Assembly: GCA_010645155.1 (NCBI GenBank)
Contig: JAAGOF010000081.1
Coordinates: 74,002 to 138,001, forward strand
Reading direction: 5' to 3'
DNA: 64,000 nt
Origin: Tigriopus japonicus
Taxonomy: Eukaryota > Arthropoda > Copepoda > Harpacticoida > Harpacticidae
Part shown: piece by piece, positions 12,847 through 23,844 of the stretch
Position numbering within the stretch: position 1 is the stretch's first letter
How the letters are laid out: each line of letters opens with the position of its first letter
The notes under the pieces: generated by a model
What the model was told of the DNA's origin: nothing
Databases searched by the model: none
What the model saw: only the letters and a program-made list of their open reading frames with translations
Position numbers and translations under genes: made by a program

Positions 12847-13729
12847 ATTGGTAACCAATTCATTTTTGGCATTTAGTTCGGTCACGTGTCAAAACGAAAT
12901 TAGAAAATTACATTTTCATGAGTTCATTCAAGTGTACGGAAATTTTCCGTTTATATGTACTTGCTCACAAGTCAATGTTAATTACAATTCATACCATTTC
13001 CTGTTGTTACTCTATTTCCGTGTTGAAGTCTGAATCTAATTGTTTGGGTGCCAAATTCGATAACGTTCAATCTTTCCTGCTTTTTCTCTGATACATAGAA
13101 AAATATGGGAGAGTTTAAGCATTATTGAATAATATCCTACCCAACAACGAAACTTCTAAACTTATCGTATTTCCCACAGCCTGGTTCTAATTGAAATTTT
13201 CTCACGATATCCAAAGTCAGGAATTTCTTAATAAAAACGTTGGAAGTACCCACTTGTTTCAAGCAGAATTCTCAACGTTCTTCATAGAACCATAAGTGAA
13301 ATGGCACAAAAACAGAAAGGATTGGCCGGCAATTTAGTCGGAGAGTGGAAACGACCTCATTTTATGATCTTCAAGCCGCACTTCAGATTCAATTTAGCGT
13401 CCATATAAAGCCTGCAGGCTTTGGAACATGGCTGTTGGCAAATTATGATCTTAAACGAAACTCTTTAAACGAGCACAAACTGCATTAACCAAAATCGAAG
13501 CCCTAAGCCAGAGAGATTTCTTTTACTAAGATCACAATTTTGCTACAATCGAACGAATTCAGCTAGGGATTCTGGGCCAAAATGCCCAGGGATGCGTCAG
13601 ACTTGAGATTAGCCCTGCAAAAAAACTTAATTAAATTCTCGAGCCCAATTTGCATCCTTTTTTTTGGCAATCGATTGAAACAAGAACTTTTCCTGCACGT
13701 AGCAAACTTAACCTATGAAACGCCCGAGC

Positions 13730-13785
13730 CTAGTTTTGATCCATCCCTAGCCAGTTTGGCCCCAAATCCCCAGCTGAATTAGTCG
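13730..13785 (+). repeat. Dispersed 50-bp repeat, second copy at 52.5 kb
   Basis: A block containing CCAAATCCCCAGCTGAATT followed by GACTACACT(C/T)ATCC is repeated at about 52540-52595 with few differences. No boundaries are definable. Confidence 0.5.
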
Positions 13786-14529
13786 GACTACACTCATCCA
13801 TTGTCACATTTCAGGATGAATTACATCGCATTGTGTTTTCTTAACTTCTGTCACTTGCCATATTGAAAGTAAAGAACAAAATTGACACAAAATGAGTTTT
13901 TTTATTGAAATTACGAGGATACAAATGTAGATATATTTGATTAGGCACTGAAGTTACCAATCCTTCCGCACGTATAAAGGTAAACTTAGGCCTTCTACAA
14001 CCAAAGCTAATGATGTTCTGCCCATCTGGCTTTTTTCTTTGATATTTTAACTTTATTGCGAAAAAAGGGCATAGGAAATTAGAGTATTAAAAGATCAAAT
14101 CAGATTGATAGTTTTCCAGTACACCTTCAGCTCATCATGCATGACCTTTTGGACTAGAATTGTTGGACTGAGGGTATTCTCAATGATCACTGGTCGGACT
14201 TAATGTTGATGATTTTTTTATTTAATCTTAGCTTCTTCCTACAGTGCACTTCTTTTACCTTTTTAAAACAAGAACTACACGAAGATTTAATTTTTATGTC
14301 ACAATACACGATATTTTAAACTAAATTTGTTTTGGCGAATAACATAAAACATTACTTTCCACTCATTGTGATTCTGATTTTTGTTAAAGAAACTCATGGG
14401 AAAGAAACATCAACTTGACCCCAATAACAAATGGCTTAAATTCAATCTCAAAAAAAGCTCAGCTACCAAGAAGCGCAAGAGAGAAAAATGCAGCCAATAG
14501 GAGCCTTTGATCTGAAAACTATCAAAGTA

Positions 14530-14695
14530 ATAGGATGGGCACTGCTTATTATGCAACATGATAACTAAATTGATCATTATTGGCATGATTTACTTTAACT
14601 GATTGCATAATAGACTTTCGTCTCAACTTGAACTTCCTGGGTTGATGGTGGCGACAACAACGGCAAACATTAGAAGCTTCAAAAAAGAACAACAA
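14530..14695 (+). repeat. Dispersed repeat, inverted copy at 20.5 kb
   Basis: Blocks TTGAACTTCCTG, GTGGCGACAA and GAAGCTTCAAAAAAG occur here in order and again, reverse-complemented, at about 20495-20645. No coding content. Confidence 0.55.
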
Positions 14696-15986
14696 ATTGA
14701 CCTAGTTGACACTTCTTTCTCATGAGTTTCTTTAGTTTTATTTCGGAGTACCTCGGAAATTGCATGGGTTGTACATTTGTGGAAATATCTCATTCCTTCT
14801 CAATTTCGAACGTGATTGAGTTGGCTTTTTGTGTGTTTGTGTCACGGCGCACTTGACACGTCACGTCTTAATGGCCTATTTTTTTCATTTCAAGGGAATT
14901 ATATGATCAACAAAAACCATCGACAAACTCGAGGATCACTTACAAACCACTCATAATTGATAATAATAAACTAAGGTCGTGCGCCTTTCCAGTGTTCTTA
15001 TTTTCCATTTTTCATCAGGCACGAGCCAAAATATTCCGGAACACTGTCCTTAAATCAGGTTGAGTTAATTCTGTGCACATGCAGTCCAAAAATATTTATC
15101 AATAATCTTGATCACAAAACTTCTACCTTAGTTCATGAATCTGAGTGTTTTTTGGCTGGTTGTGTTTAGATCAGCTGACGTCTGAAGCTTCTGTTTTTTC
15201 TTCTCTATGAACCATCTCCTCTTCTCCAACATGCTGACCTCTAAAACTTTGCCTTGCCAGACAAAAAGCCTACTCAGCAGTTCGTTATCGTTCTGGAAAA
15301 ACTTGACGTGTCGTGACATCAAAAAACCATAAGTGTCAACTCAATCATTCTCAAATCAAACACAAGAAGCAAAGGCTTCAAGGCCACCTCTGATCACGGA
15401 AAAGGTTGATCGTAAATCTGGGGCTTTGGTTATCGAGCGTTCCTTCATTGAGGGGTTTATCTCACGCAATCCCTCAAGAAATAATTCCCTCTCGAGACCA
15501 CAAGACCTTATCAACTGCGTTTTTATATCAGTACAATATTATCAATGTAACGGTCTTTTGCCAAAGACAAGGAGAAGAGGCTTAAAATTCAAGTCAATTC
15601 CAATACTTCTGTGCACTTTGGTTGTCAAACAAATTGAACCGTTCTCACTTGTTTGAATTGGGGGCCACTGCAAAGGGCTCTTGAAATCGAGCAGAAAGGA
15701 GCTAGCAGGGGGGCTTTTTTGCACTTTCTAAGTACACAATAGACTATCTCCAACATTCCAATATATCTATGTGGAAGTCTTTGAAGTGGTCCGTCCGCCT
15801 TCCATTGAAGGAACAAGGTTTATAGGTCCGGGGAGTGTATTGAAAAGAATCCCAATCTCCCGGCCAGATAGATGGAACACATTCATTGACGTTCCCCCCT
15901 CACTTCTCTAGCGTTATTGGAAAGACATACCCGATCCAGCTTGTGTAATGAATGTCGTGTAATTTCTAGTTGGAAACCACTCTTAC

Positions 15987-16177
15987 CTGAGCATATCTGG
16001 AAGTCTCGGGGTATTCCATCAGATTCCATAGAAATGTTCGAAGCCGTCCCAGGCGATGAGTTCCGAAATTCTCGTCCTCCAATCGTTGAGCCTCTTTTCG
16101 TTTGGCCTCGTGTTCGCCCTTCTGTTCTTTGACACAAATTTCAATTTCCGGATAGAATTTTAATGCACAGCACGGTT
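15987..16177 (-). CDS. Kv2-like channel exon: T1 end and T1-S1 linker
   Basis: The acceptor CCCTCAG ends at 16178. The exon supplies AA to complete a Glu codon, then PCCALKFYPEIEIC, a charged KEQKGEHEAKRKEAQRLEDE stretch and the FLWNLMEYPETSRYAQ linker. The donor CAG|GTAAGA is at 15987/15986. Confidence 0.85.
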
Positions 16178-17699
16178 CTGAGGGACACGTTCCACATTGG
16201 CAAAAATTGATCCCCCGTAATCTCTGTGATCTCAAGTCTCAACTGGTCCCTAATCTTGGCCAAGAAGTAATCTTATGATCAACTCTGCGCCAAAAGTGCA
16301 TCCGAATCGCTCAAAAGACCCGAGGCTAAAAGTTATGCCAACATTTCGTGGGTCGTTTCAACTTCTACGGTTTCCATCTTTTTTTCTGTTTGAGCCAAAA
16401 GTACAAATGCCTATAAGGTAACCTCGTTTCTCGCTCATTGCATCAAGTATCTTGAGTATGGATGGAATTGGTGAGCAAGGTTGAAAGGTTGAGCAGATCA
16501 GCGGTCGATAAGGGTTAACGAAGGAATATCAAGGCCACGGTTGTCATCTAAACAATACTTTGTAGCTATCAAGGCTTAATGAAATAGTTTTTGCTAGTCT
16601 TTTTCGGGATTCGCGTTCTATCAGAATGGGAAAGGCAGGTCCAAAGTTTGCTGATAAGTCGTGAGTTCCTTTCGCATTGTCCGACCTAAAGCCTTCACGG
16701 TGAAAAAAAAAACTCTCGAAAGCTAATTAACTACCCTGGGGTTCACTTGAGATTGTGAGTAAAATGCAAATATGTGGATATACCTTGTTCGTGCTCTGCG
16801 GTTACATTCAAGCGGACTGTTGGAATTTGGTACTGCAGATGGAACACGGGAAATGGGTCTAACCTCGCCATGAATGGTACAACTTTTCCTGACCTGACGT
16901 TTCCGGCGAGAACCTCACGCCATTTTTACCAAAGCAAACATATGCATTCCTTTAAAATTAGTTACCTTCCAACCCACGTTTGAATGAGGCACGCACTTGA
17001 GCTTCAAATTAGAACAATTAATTAGGTTGCCGCCCAATTAGTTTACAAGTTCTGAGCAATTTATTAGATTACCCGAGAGGTTCTGCCGACAAACAAAGGA
17101 TTTTTGATCGCGTCTGTTGCTTTGCCTCAGCTCAGTTCAATGCAGAACAGTTTTGCTACAGTACAAAAAGGTTTGGCAACATCTTTTTGTTCAGAATGGT
17201 TAGGGAATATCTTTCAACCATGAATATCTCTCTTTCACATGGTCCCTACGTAAGGACCAGTCGTCCATGCTTTGAGAAAAGTTAGCGTGCCTTTTGGAAT
17301 CAAGTCTAACGACTTCTTCTTTTCCTTCTGCAAACCGGATGTAACGTGACGAGACGAGATCTGTTCCGAGGATATCAATTTTTGCCGAAAGGAAACTTGC
17401 CTAGTATGAGTTCGTCAATCTGCCAGTACTCGAGGTCTTTCTGTAGCACAAGGGCGCACATATCCGTGTTCAAATGGAGCACTCCATTGCGGTAGATGTC
17501 CAGGATCGAGTTGAAGCTGTGCCAGTTCCGGTCGAAGAAGAACTCGGGAACGGAACCGGACTTGTAACCATCACACAGGTTCAAGATGTCTTCTTCAGTC
17601 CGAGCACGGACCAACTTCCCCAAACGGGTGTTGGGGAAAATACTGAAATTCGAGTCGAGCACCTTGTGCCGTCTACCGCCCACATCCAAAACCATAGAC
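15987..17699 (-). CDS. Kv2/Shab-like voltage-gated K+ channel, T1 part (partial gene)
   Basis: Two exons on the minus strand (17401-17699 and 15987-16177) encode the cytoplasmic T1 tetramerisation domain and the linker toward S1 of a voltage-gated potassium channel. Visible landmarks in order are VLDVGG, PNTRLGKL, FFFDRNWHSFNSILDIYRNG, DLEYWQIDELIL and, after splicing, PCC. Together they give the H-X5-C-X20-C-C zinc motif used between T1 subunits in Kv2, Kv3 and Kv4 channels. The linker ends FLWNLMEYPETSRYAQ, the position and style of the Kv2 sequence before S1. The first exon starts mid-codon, so an N-terminal exon lies above 17.7 kb. S1-S6 and the pore were not found below 15.98 kb. The family assembles as plasma-membrane tetramers and repolarises excitable cells. 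Whether this copy is a working channel cannot be decided here. Confidence 0.85.
17401..17699 (-). CDS. Kv2-like channel exon: T1 domain
   Basis: The acceptor TTTCATTCTAG ends at 17700. The exon begins with the last base of a codon, followed by SMVLDVGGRRHKVL. It ends at 17401 after DELIL plus one base. The next six bases, GCAAGT, form the consensus GC-type donor (AG|GCAAGT). Reading on without splicing meets a stop after eight codons. Confidence 0.85.
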
Positions 17700-17762
17700 C
17701 TAGAATGAAACAAAAACCAGTTGTTGCTCACGTCTTAACAATGAACCTTGGAAAGTGATGAG

Positions 17763-18322
17763 CAGGGCCCGGAAATCAATTTTTTTTTAAATATATATTA
17801 GGACTTTTTTAAATATTTTTTTTCCGTTTTTTCTCGATTTTTTAAATATTTTAGCTTTTTCAAGGAAAAAATAAATCTTGTTTCGAATATTTGAGTCAGA
17901 AAAAATATTTCAGGCAAAAATGAGGAAAATAAATGAACGACCAACGCTCAATAGGGCCTACCAAAAATGAACCCAAAATACAAAAACCTCTACAAAATGG
18001 CATTTGTTCTGAAATTTGACATCCACAAACAAAACTACTGTCATGCACGAAAAAAACTGCGCCATATATTGAGGCAAATTGAAAATTGTATTTTTGAATC
18101 AATTACAGTACATTCAAATATGCCTCCAAAAACGACCAAATGCATCAAATTCACCGGAAACATATTTCGAAAATTGGTGCACACAGACAAAAATACCAAA
18201 TAATGGCCTTGTCAAAAAAATATTTCTTAAATTTTCGGCTTTTTTCCAAATATTTTGGTCTTTTGAAGAAAATATATTTTGGATATTTTGTCAATTTTCT
18301 GCAAATATTTTTCCGGGCCCTA
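17763..18322. mobile_element. hAT-like MITE, 560 bp, CAGGGCCCGGAAA ends
   Basis: The left end CAGGGCCCGGAAA and right end TTTCCGGGCCCTA are inverted repeats. They are flanked by a perfect 8-bp target duplication GTGATGAG at 17755-17762 and 18323-18330. The interior is AT-rich with repeated AATATTTT motifs and no transposase. A second copy in the opposite orientation is at 48998-49555. It lies 62 bases from the acceptor of the Kv2-like T1 exon, inside that gene's upstream intron. Confidence 0.9.
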
Positions 18323-18528
18323 GTGATGAGCCAGCTGACGCCTTAGGTACGAGAAATGACCACTAGAGGTCCTATCAAGGAAAGCAAAATGATTTATTAA
18401 TGAACTTTGCAGCTTCGGTCAGTTTAAATTCGATAATATTGTTCATAATAATGATCATCAGTATTCACAAACTTACTTCATATATTTTAAGTTGGCTAAA
18501 ATAAACAGCTTTTGGTGAACTTCTAGAG

Positions 18529-19718
18529 CAGCAGTTATTAAACTGTGGGCCAGGGCCCCAAAATTGGGCCCTTGCATTTCCCAGGGAGGCCTGAAGGTTT
18601 TTTTTAAAAACACCAACGTGGTCAAAGTTTACAAAATTTATCATTCATTTATTATTCAAATGAAATTTTAATATTTATGCAACTCATTCCCTTCTAATAA
18701 CGCTCCACAAGAATTTAATTGATTTTCAAAAACAACAACTTTAGTTAAGCTTTTGGATCCTTTTTGCCAACCTTCTGCCTACCTGAACAATAAAAAGATA
18801 ATTGCATGAGAGGTTAGCAGAGTATAACACAATATTCCTTGATGAATATAAGTGAGCATCTGAACTTGTAATTTCCAAACTAATATGATGCCAAAACAAA
18901 CTTTGCAAGGCTTTGAGGGTGGCAAACGTGCTGAGATTTCTGATGGCAAAAAAGCATGGTTTTAAAGGTTTGTACCTAAATAACTACTTAAAATACAGTT
19001 CTATATAGACAGAAATGTCACTCCAGTTAGGTCAGTGGAGATTTGTTTTGAGCTCATTTCAGCAGTCCAGCAACAAAGGTGCCAGGTGACTTGATTCTTT
19101 ATGCATTGCTCTTGTTTGATCATAGCAGTTGAGAGCAATTCCGCCACTGACTCCCTGAAATCGCAAATTCCAGATTTGAATCACGTAACTAGTTGTGCTC
19201 AGTGTCCAATCCCATCGCACACACAGTGCAAGCTTGTTGAATCACGAATAATTTGAGAGTGACTTTTCTGTGGATATAGAACTGTAATTTAAACCAACTC
19301 ACTATTCATTTTTCGCGATGATAGTGCTTCAAAATTTTTTCGTTGAAATTTTTTGGTAAGGTAAATTGAAAGGTGAATTTCAACAAAGGCTGTTAAATTT
19401 GATTGAGTATCATGATTGTTTAAGTTGCCGTTACGATCAGTGCTGCTCTGATTTCAAGCTGACTTTTGAATTTTTGCCGTTGTCGGTAATTAATTCCCAG
19501 TGTTAAATACGGAATACAACACATCATGTGTTTTTTATTATCTATTTCCAATTGATTTTTTTCGAATGTTTGAACCGTTACTTAGAAAATACCTATCTGA
19601 AGGATTTTTAAGTTTTTATAGGGTATGTTTGTGTGAGGGGGGAGGAGTTTAAGGGGGCCCCAGGCTTCTCAAGAAGCTCTGAGGGGGCCCTGAGTCAAAA
19701 AAAGTTCAAGAACCCCTG
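18529..19718. mobile_element. Non-autonomous hAT element, 1190 bp
   Basis: Perfect 8-bp target duplications TTCTAGAG flank it at 18521-18528 and 19719-19726. The ends CAGCAGTTATTAAACT and AGTTCAAGAACCCCTG are imperfect inverted repeats of the common hAT (Charlie-like) form. GGGCCC-rich subterminal blocks follow each end. No transposase frame is present. Confidence 0.9.
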
Positions 19719-20341
19719 TTCTAGAGGATCTAGAGGACTCAGGATCAGTAGATGCAATTTTTTGAAACACACATGTTACCACTAGACTGATGCTTCTGGG
19801 GACTAACTACTTTGTACTTTGTCAACCTGTCATATAAACTACAAAAGTTGTTATCTAATAGTGATACCAAAATTAATTTGGAAGATTTTGGGCCTAAAGT
19901 TTGTTTGGGAGATGGAATTTCAGATTGATGTGGTTCTATTTAGAACTTAAGGCTTTTAGACTTTTTGTCCAAAACTTCAAATACAATTAACAAATCAACG
20001 AATGAGCAATTGTGTCAGGGAACGTGTGTAATTTCTATTCCATCAATACGGATCTTTAAAAGCTTTTCTGTATTTATGTTGGAAAAGGTCCTGCAAGGAG
20101 TTGTTTGTAAATAAAGGCACATTTTCATGTCTCTAGAAACTACCTTACACAAGCCGTCGCCTCTTTTCAGTTAACACTGTAATTTTGAATGGGCGTTGTT
20201 TTACAGGGTTATCCGTGGACTAAGGTTTAAGCTACACCTTTCCTCTAAAGCTTTTTTCGTCAAATTAATTAATAAGCAGTGTTTAAGCTCTTAAAAAAAG
20301 TAAACATATTCCCTTTTCACGCGAAGTCTACTAGCAAAAAT

Positions 20342-21210
20342 GACCGTTTAAGTCATATGTTGTGTGTTTGAGGATACATACTTCAAGCATACTTCATCAA
20401 TGGACTTCCATCCTTTTGGGTATTCTAACGCTCTAAGACGTCTAAATGACTCTACAGGAATGTTAGCAACTACTAAAGAAGCTGTCAAGCCTGTTTGGCT
20501 TTTTTGAAGCTTCAATTGTTTCCCGTTGTTGTCTTGTCGCCACTGTCACTCAGGAAGTTCAATTTTGAACAAAATTCTATTTTGGGAATCGATTTTCATA
20601 GATAATGATGCCACTAAGGATTAATCTAGTCATTGTGTTGCAAAATAAGATGTGATTAAGCATGGACATTTTTTCGGTCTGAGGCTCCTATTGGGTACAT
20701 GTTTTTCTCTTGCACTTCTTGCGTTGTTTGGCTTTTTGAAGCTTCATGTTAAACCCATTGTCATTGGCGTTCTGATGACGCTTCTTTTATATGAGTTTGT
20801 TTGTTTTGTTTTGTTTGCACAGGAGTCACTTCGCACTGATAGAGGCGCTCCGCATTGTGGGGATATTACCGCTCCACTTAAAAGCATTAATTTTTACCTC
20901 ACTCTCGGGAATGACCGCAGGTTCGCCCATTTAAGCTGTCAAGGGTGACTAGTGACTACTGCATGTAACTTAATACCACAGGCCACTAGAATTCTGCAAG
21001 CCCGGGATTCGAACCAGGGATGTTGCGGTTGGTGAATGCTCAACCGTTATGTTACGACTGCTTGACTCTCTTTAATATGAGATTCTGTAGCTTCTACGTA
21101 GTAGATATTTAACCAAACATTTAGTCAAATAACGGGTTAAAATGCGCTTGAAGTTCATTTTGGAAGTATGTTTGTAGTCTTCCTTTGCGCAGACAAAATA
21201 TACGAGCTAA
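20342..21210. repeat. Split copy of the 32.4 kb dispersed repeat
   Basis: Bases 20342-20480 match 32395-32530 (GTTTAAGTCA, GCATACTT, AGGAATGTT). Bases 21085-21205 match 32540-32660 (GTAGTAGAT, GCGCAGACAAAA, ATACGAGCTA). About 600 bases, including a tRNA-derived SINE and the inverted copy of the 14.5 kb repeat, separate the two halves here. They were probably inserted later. Confidence 0.6.
20640..21064 (-). mobile_element. tRNA-derived SINE
   Basis: The minus strand from 21064 downward contains a perfect RNA polymerase III B box, GGTTCGAATCC, at about 21010-21020. An A-box-like TAACGGTTGAGCATTC lies about 30 bases upstream, spaced as in a tRNA. The T stem contains a mismatch and the acceptor stem is not closed, so this is not a functional tRNA. 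A non-tRNA body follows. Its 3' end is uncertain. Confidence 0.65.
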
Positions 21211-22188
21211 TGGCAAGAAGAACTTAACCCCCTTGACAATAAGAACAACAGATTTTGACAAGTAAAAGCATGGCTGAGCTAAAATTAAGAAACAGACATT
21301 CCAAACTATGATTAATGAAAGATACCTGCCAATAAAATAAATCAATTTCCTAGTATAGGAATAATTAGAGCACTAGGAATAATGTCAATAAAGATTTGAA
21401 ACGGAAAGAGACAAATGGAACAAGATCAATGATACCCCTTCCATTTTAATTAATTACTACTGTAGATAAAAAACTGACCGACCAAATACCATAATTAATC
21501 TAAGGAAAAAGTAATATTACAACACAAAAGTAATTGAGGTAATTACAAATAGATCCATAACAAGGGAAAAGACATTTCAATATTGTTTGTCATCTCTATA
21601 TTTGTCACATGCCAACTCGATGTCGTTGGCAAATCTTGACGACCCTTGAACAAAACGTCGGCAATCTAGAGGACTTCGTGTTGTTTTAAATAACAATTGC
21701 AGTAATAAAACTTTGGTTTTGATACTATATTTGTGCTCCACTTTAAAAGCAGCCACTAACAAATTCATGAAAATTTTTCGGCACAATTTTACTGCTAGTG
21801 GAAAATCTCACTGACTGCATTTTTTAATGCCAGTTTTTTACTATCAATTATGGTACCATAAGCATTCCATTTAAATTATGGTTGGTTGTTTTCATGTGGA
21901 TGGAATGGTGACTGAAGCAATGGCAATATCTTAAATTTCTAATCTTGATTATAATGAGGAATGATAAGAATATGCATTGCTGCAAAGATAGTAGTTTATC
22001 TATGTGCAGACCCACTAGCTTATACAGTTATTTAGAGTGGAGAGCTTTTAGCTGACTTTGTTCGACCTTTCTTATGATTAAAAGATTAAAAGTAAATGCG
22101 TGCAACATATTTGGCCCATTTTGAAACCAAATTCATTATATAAATAGCTTGTTCGGTTTCTGATGACCACATTGGTCATGTTTGTACA
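21211..22188. other. No gene seen
   Basis: AT-rich sequence with short frames on the minus strand. No exon or delimited element recognised. Confidence 0.45.
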
Positions 22189-22196
22189 TGTTTTGC

Positions 22197-23355
22197 CAGG
22201 GTGGGCATTTGATTTTTGGACATTTTGTCCACCCCTGTCCAAAAGGTGTCCAAAAGTGTCCAAAAATAAGGCTGTCCAAAAATAGGAGTGTCCAAAAGTG
22301 TCCAAAAATAGTAATTCGAAAAATAGTGGTTAAAAACATTTTTAAAATAACACTCTACAAACTTTCTCTCCAAAATAAACGTCACTTGACGAAATCTGAG
22401 CAAGAATAAGTCAATTCAGCATAAGAAACTTACACTTAATACATTAAATGAGCCAATAACTTGAAGGCCAAACAGGACACTTGAACTTTCCACTCTTTTC
22501 ATTTGACCACCGAGCATCGTCCAAAATGTGGGAAAGAATGATCGACTAAAGGAATGAACGAACAAACGAATGTGAGACTGGGACTACTAATAACACGCTC
22601 ACACCACACTTCATGTTAAACATAGTATGCGAGTACATATTATAGCTAATTGTGTCTTGATTTGTGACAAGAGAAGGTTACTTAGTATTTTGATTTATAT
22701 TCCAAAGTTTATCATTATTGCAAGTGTTTCCCATCCAAGAGGCAAGAAGTCTTTTGACCTGACTGTCCAAAAAATGTTAACTATAATAAAGCACACTCAA
22801 ACTGATATCAGATTGCAATGTGGGTATTATAATGCTTTTGCCAAAGAATTAAAGCAGTGTTGTTTTACTATTAAAAAAGACAAGACTCTTGTTTACAGAT
22901 GAGGAAATAAAATGTAAATCTTGAAACATTTTGAACAGTTACACACATTTTACCATATTGTATAAACAAAACATTTATTTTTTTTAACAATTTATTAACA
23001 AGCTATCATGGCAAAGTTTATTTCTCCAAGAAATGTTCCCACTAATAGAACTATTTTTGTTTAAGTTCACAACCATGCATTCTTTAGAATTCAATTACTT
23101 ATGTAGTGTAACTGGTTTTTCGTCTGATTTGTACAACTTTCTTTTACGTTTGTTGGACTTTTGGACACTTATGGACATCTTTTGGTGATTTTTGGACACC
23201 TTCTGGGGATTTTTGGACACCTTTTGGGTATTTTTGGACACTTTTGGACACTCTTGGACACTCTTGGACACTTTTGGACACTTTTGGACACTTTTGGACA
23301 CTTTTGGACACTAGGGTGTCCAAAATGCTCTCGATGCCGAAAAATGCCCACCCTG
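22197..23355. mobile_element. Non-autonomous hAT element with GTCCAAAA subterminal repeats, 1159 bp
   Basis: The ends CAGGGTGGGCATTT and its reverse complement are flanked by perfect 8-bp target duplications TGTTTTGC at 22189-22196 and 23356-23363. Just inside each end lies an array of GTCCAAAA motifs: about six copies on the left (22240-22310) and more than a dozen on the right in reverse orientation (23155-23315). These are likely transposase-binding subterminal repeats. The centre is AT-rich with a 91-codon frame at 22627-22902 that resembles no transposase I know. Confidence 0.9.
23155..23315. repeat. Minisatellite of TTTTGGACAC units
   Basis: Tandem units of about 10 bases (TTTTGGACAC) mixed with longer variants ending in GATTTTTGGACACC. 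It forms the right subterminal part of the surrounding hAT element. The long-looking frames on both strands here are a by-product of the repeat. Confidence 0.85.
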
Positions 23356-23777
23356 TGTTTTGCACATTGGACATGTTTGTTTGTTTGTCTGTTTGTTTTT
23401 ATTTGTTTGTTGGGGCCACTCTGACACAAAACTATTTACATTTTAACTGGGCGTAGTACTTTACGTGTATAGGAGTAGGATGTATTTTGCCAAATTAAAT
23501 AATGTACTGGTGAAAGTTGCACAAAAAGAACCAATTACATTGTTTTTCTGCTTTACACAAAACCGTGACGTCATTAGACGAGGACAGCTTGCCTTCCATT
23601 TCAATTTCTATTTGATCGGTCACCCTGTACTGTGCTAGTGAAGTACACTTTCAATGAAAGGAACCCCACCATTGCAAACCCCTCCATGTCTCAAGGGAGC
23701 AAAAGAGGAGGGAAGAGGATGAAGAAGACAAAGGATGGAGCCAAGTTTCCGGCATACCGAGACAGCTCCTTTGGACA

Positions 23778-23844
23778 CTAAGGGAATTTGCCATTTACCA
23801 TTTTGGTGTCAAGATTAATTATTGTGACGTCTTTCCAATGGCAC
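23778..23844 (-). CDS. Serine-rich gene, candidate last exon
   Basis: A strong pyrimidine tract (TCTTTTTCCTGGTCCGTTTG) leads to the acceptor CGCCAG ending at 23845. The phase matches the preceding donor. Twenty-one codons (CHWKDVTIINLDTK...) then reach a TAG at 23778-23780. Confidence 0.5.

Noticed and set aside
20990..21064. Functional tRNA gene
   Set aside because: The A and B boxes are present but the T stem has a mismatch and no acceptor stem closes, so it is a SINE head.
23095..23456. Several 67-87 codon frames on both strands
   Set aside because: They come from the GTCC minisatellite, which is open in many frames.
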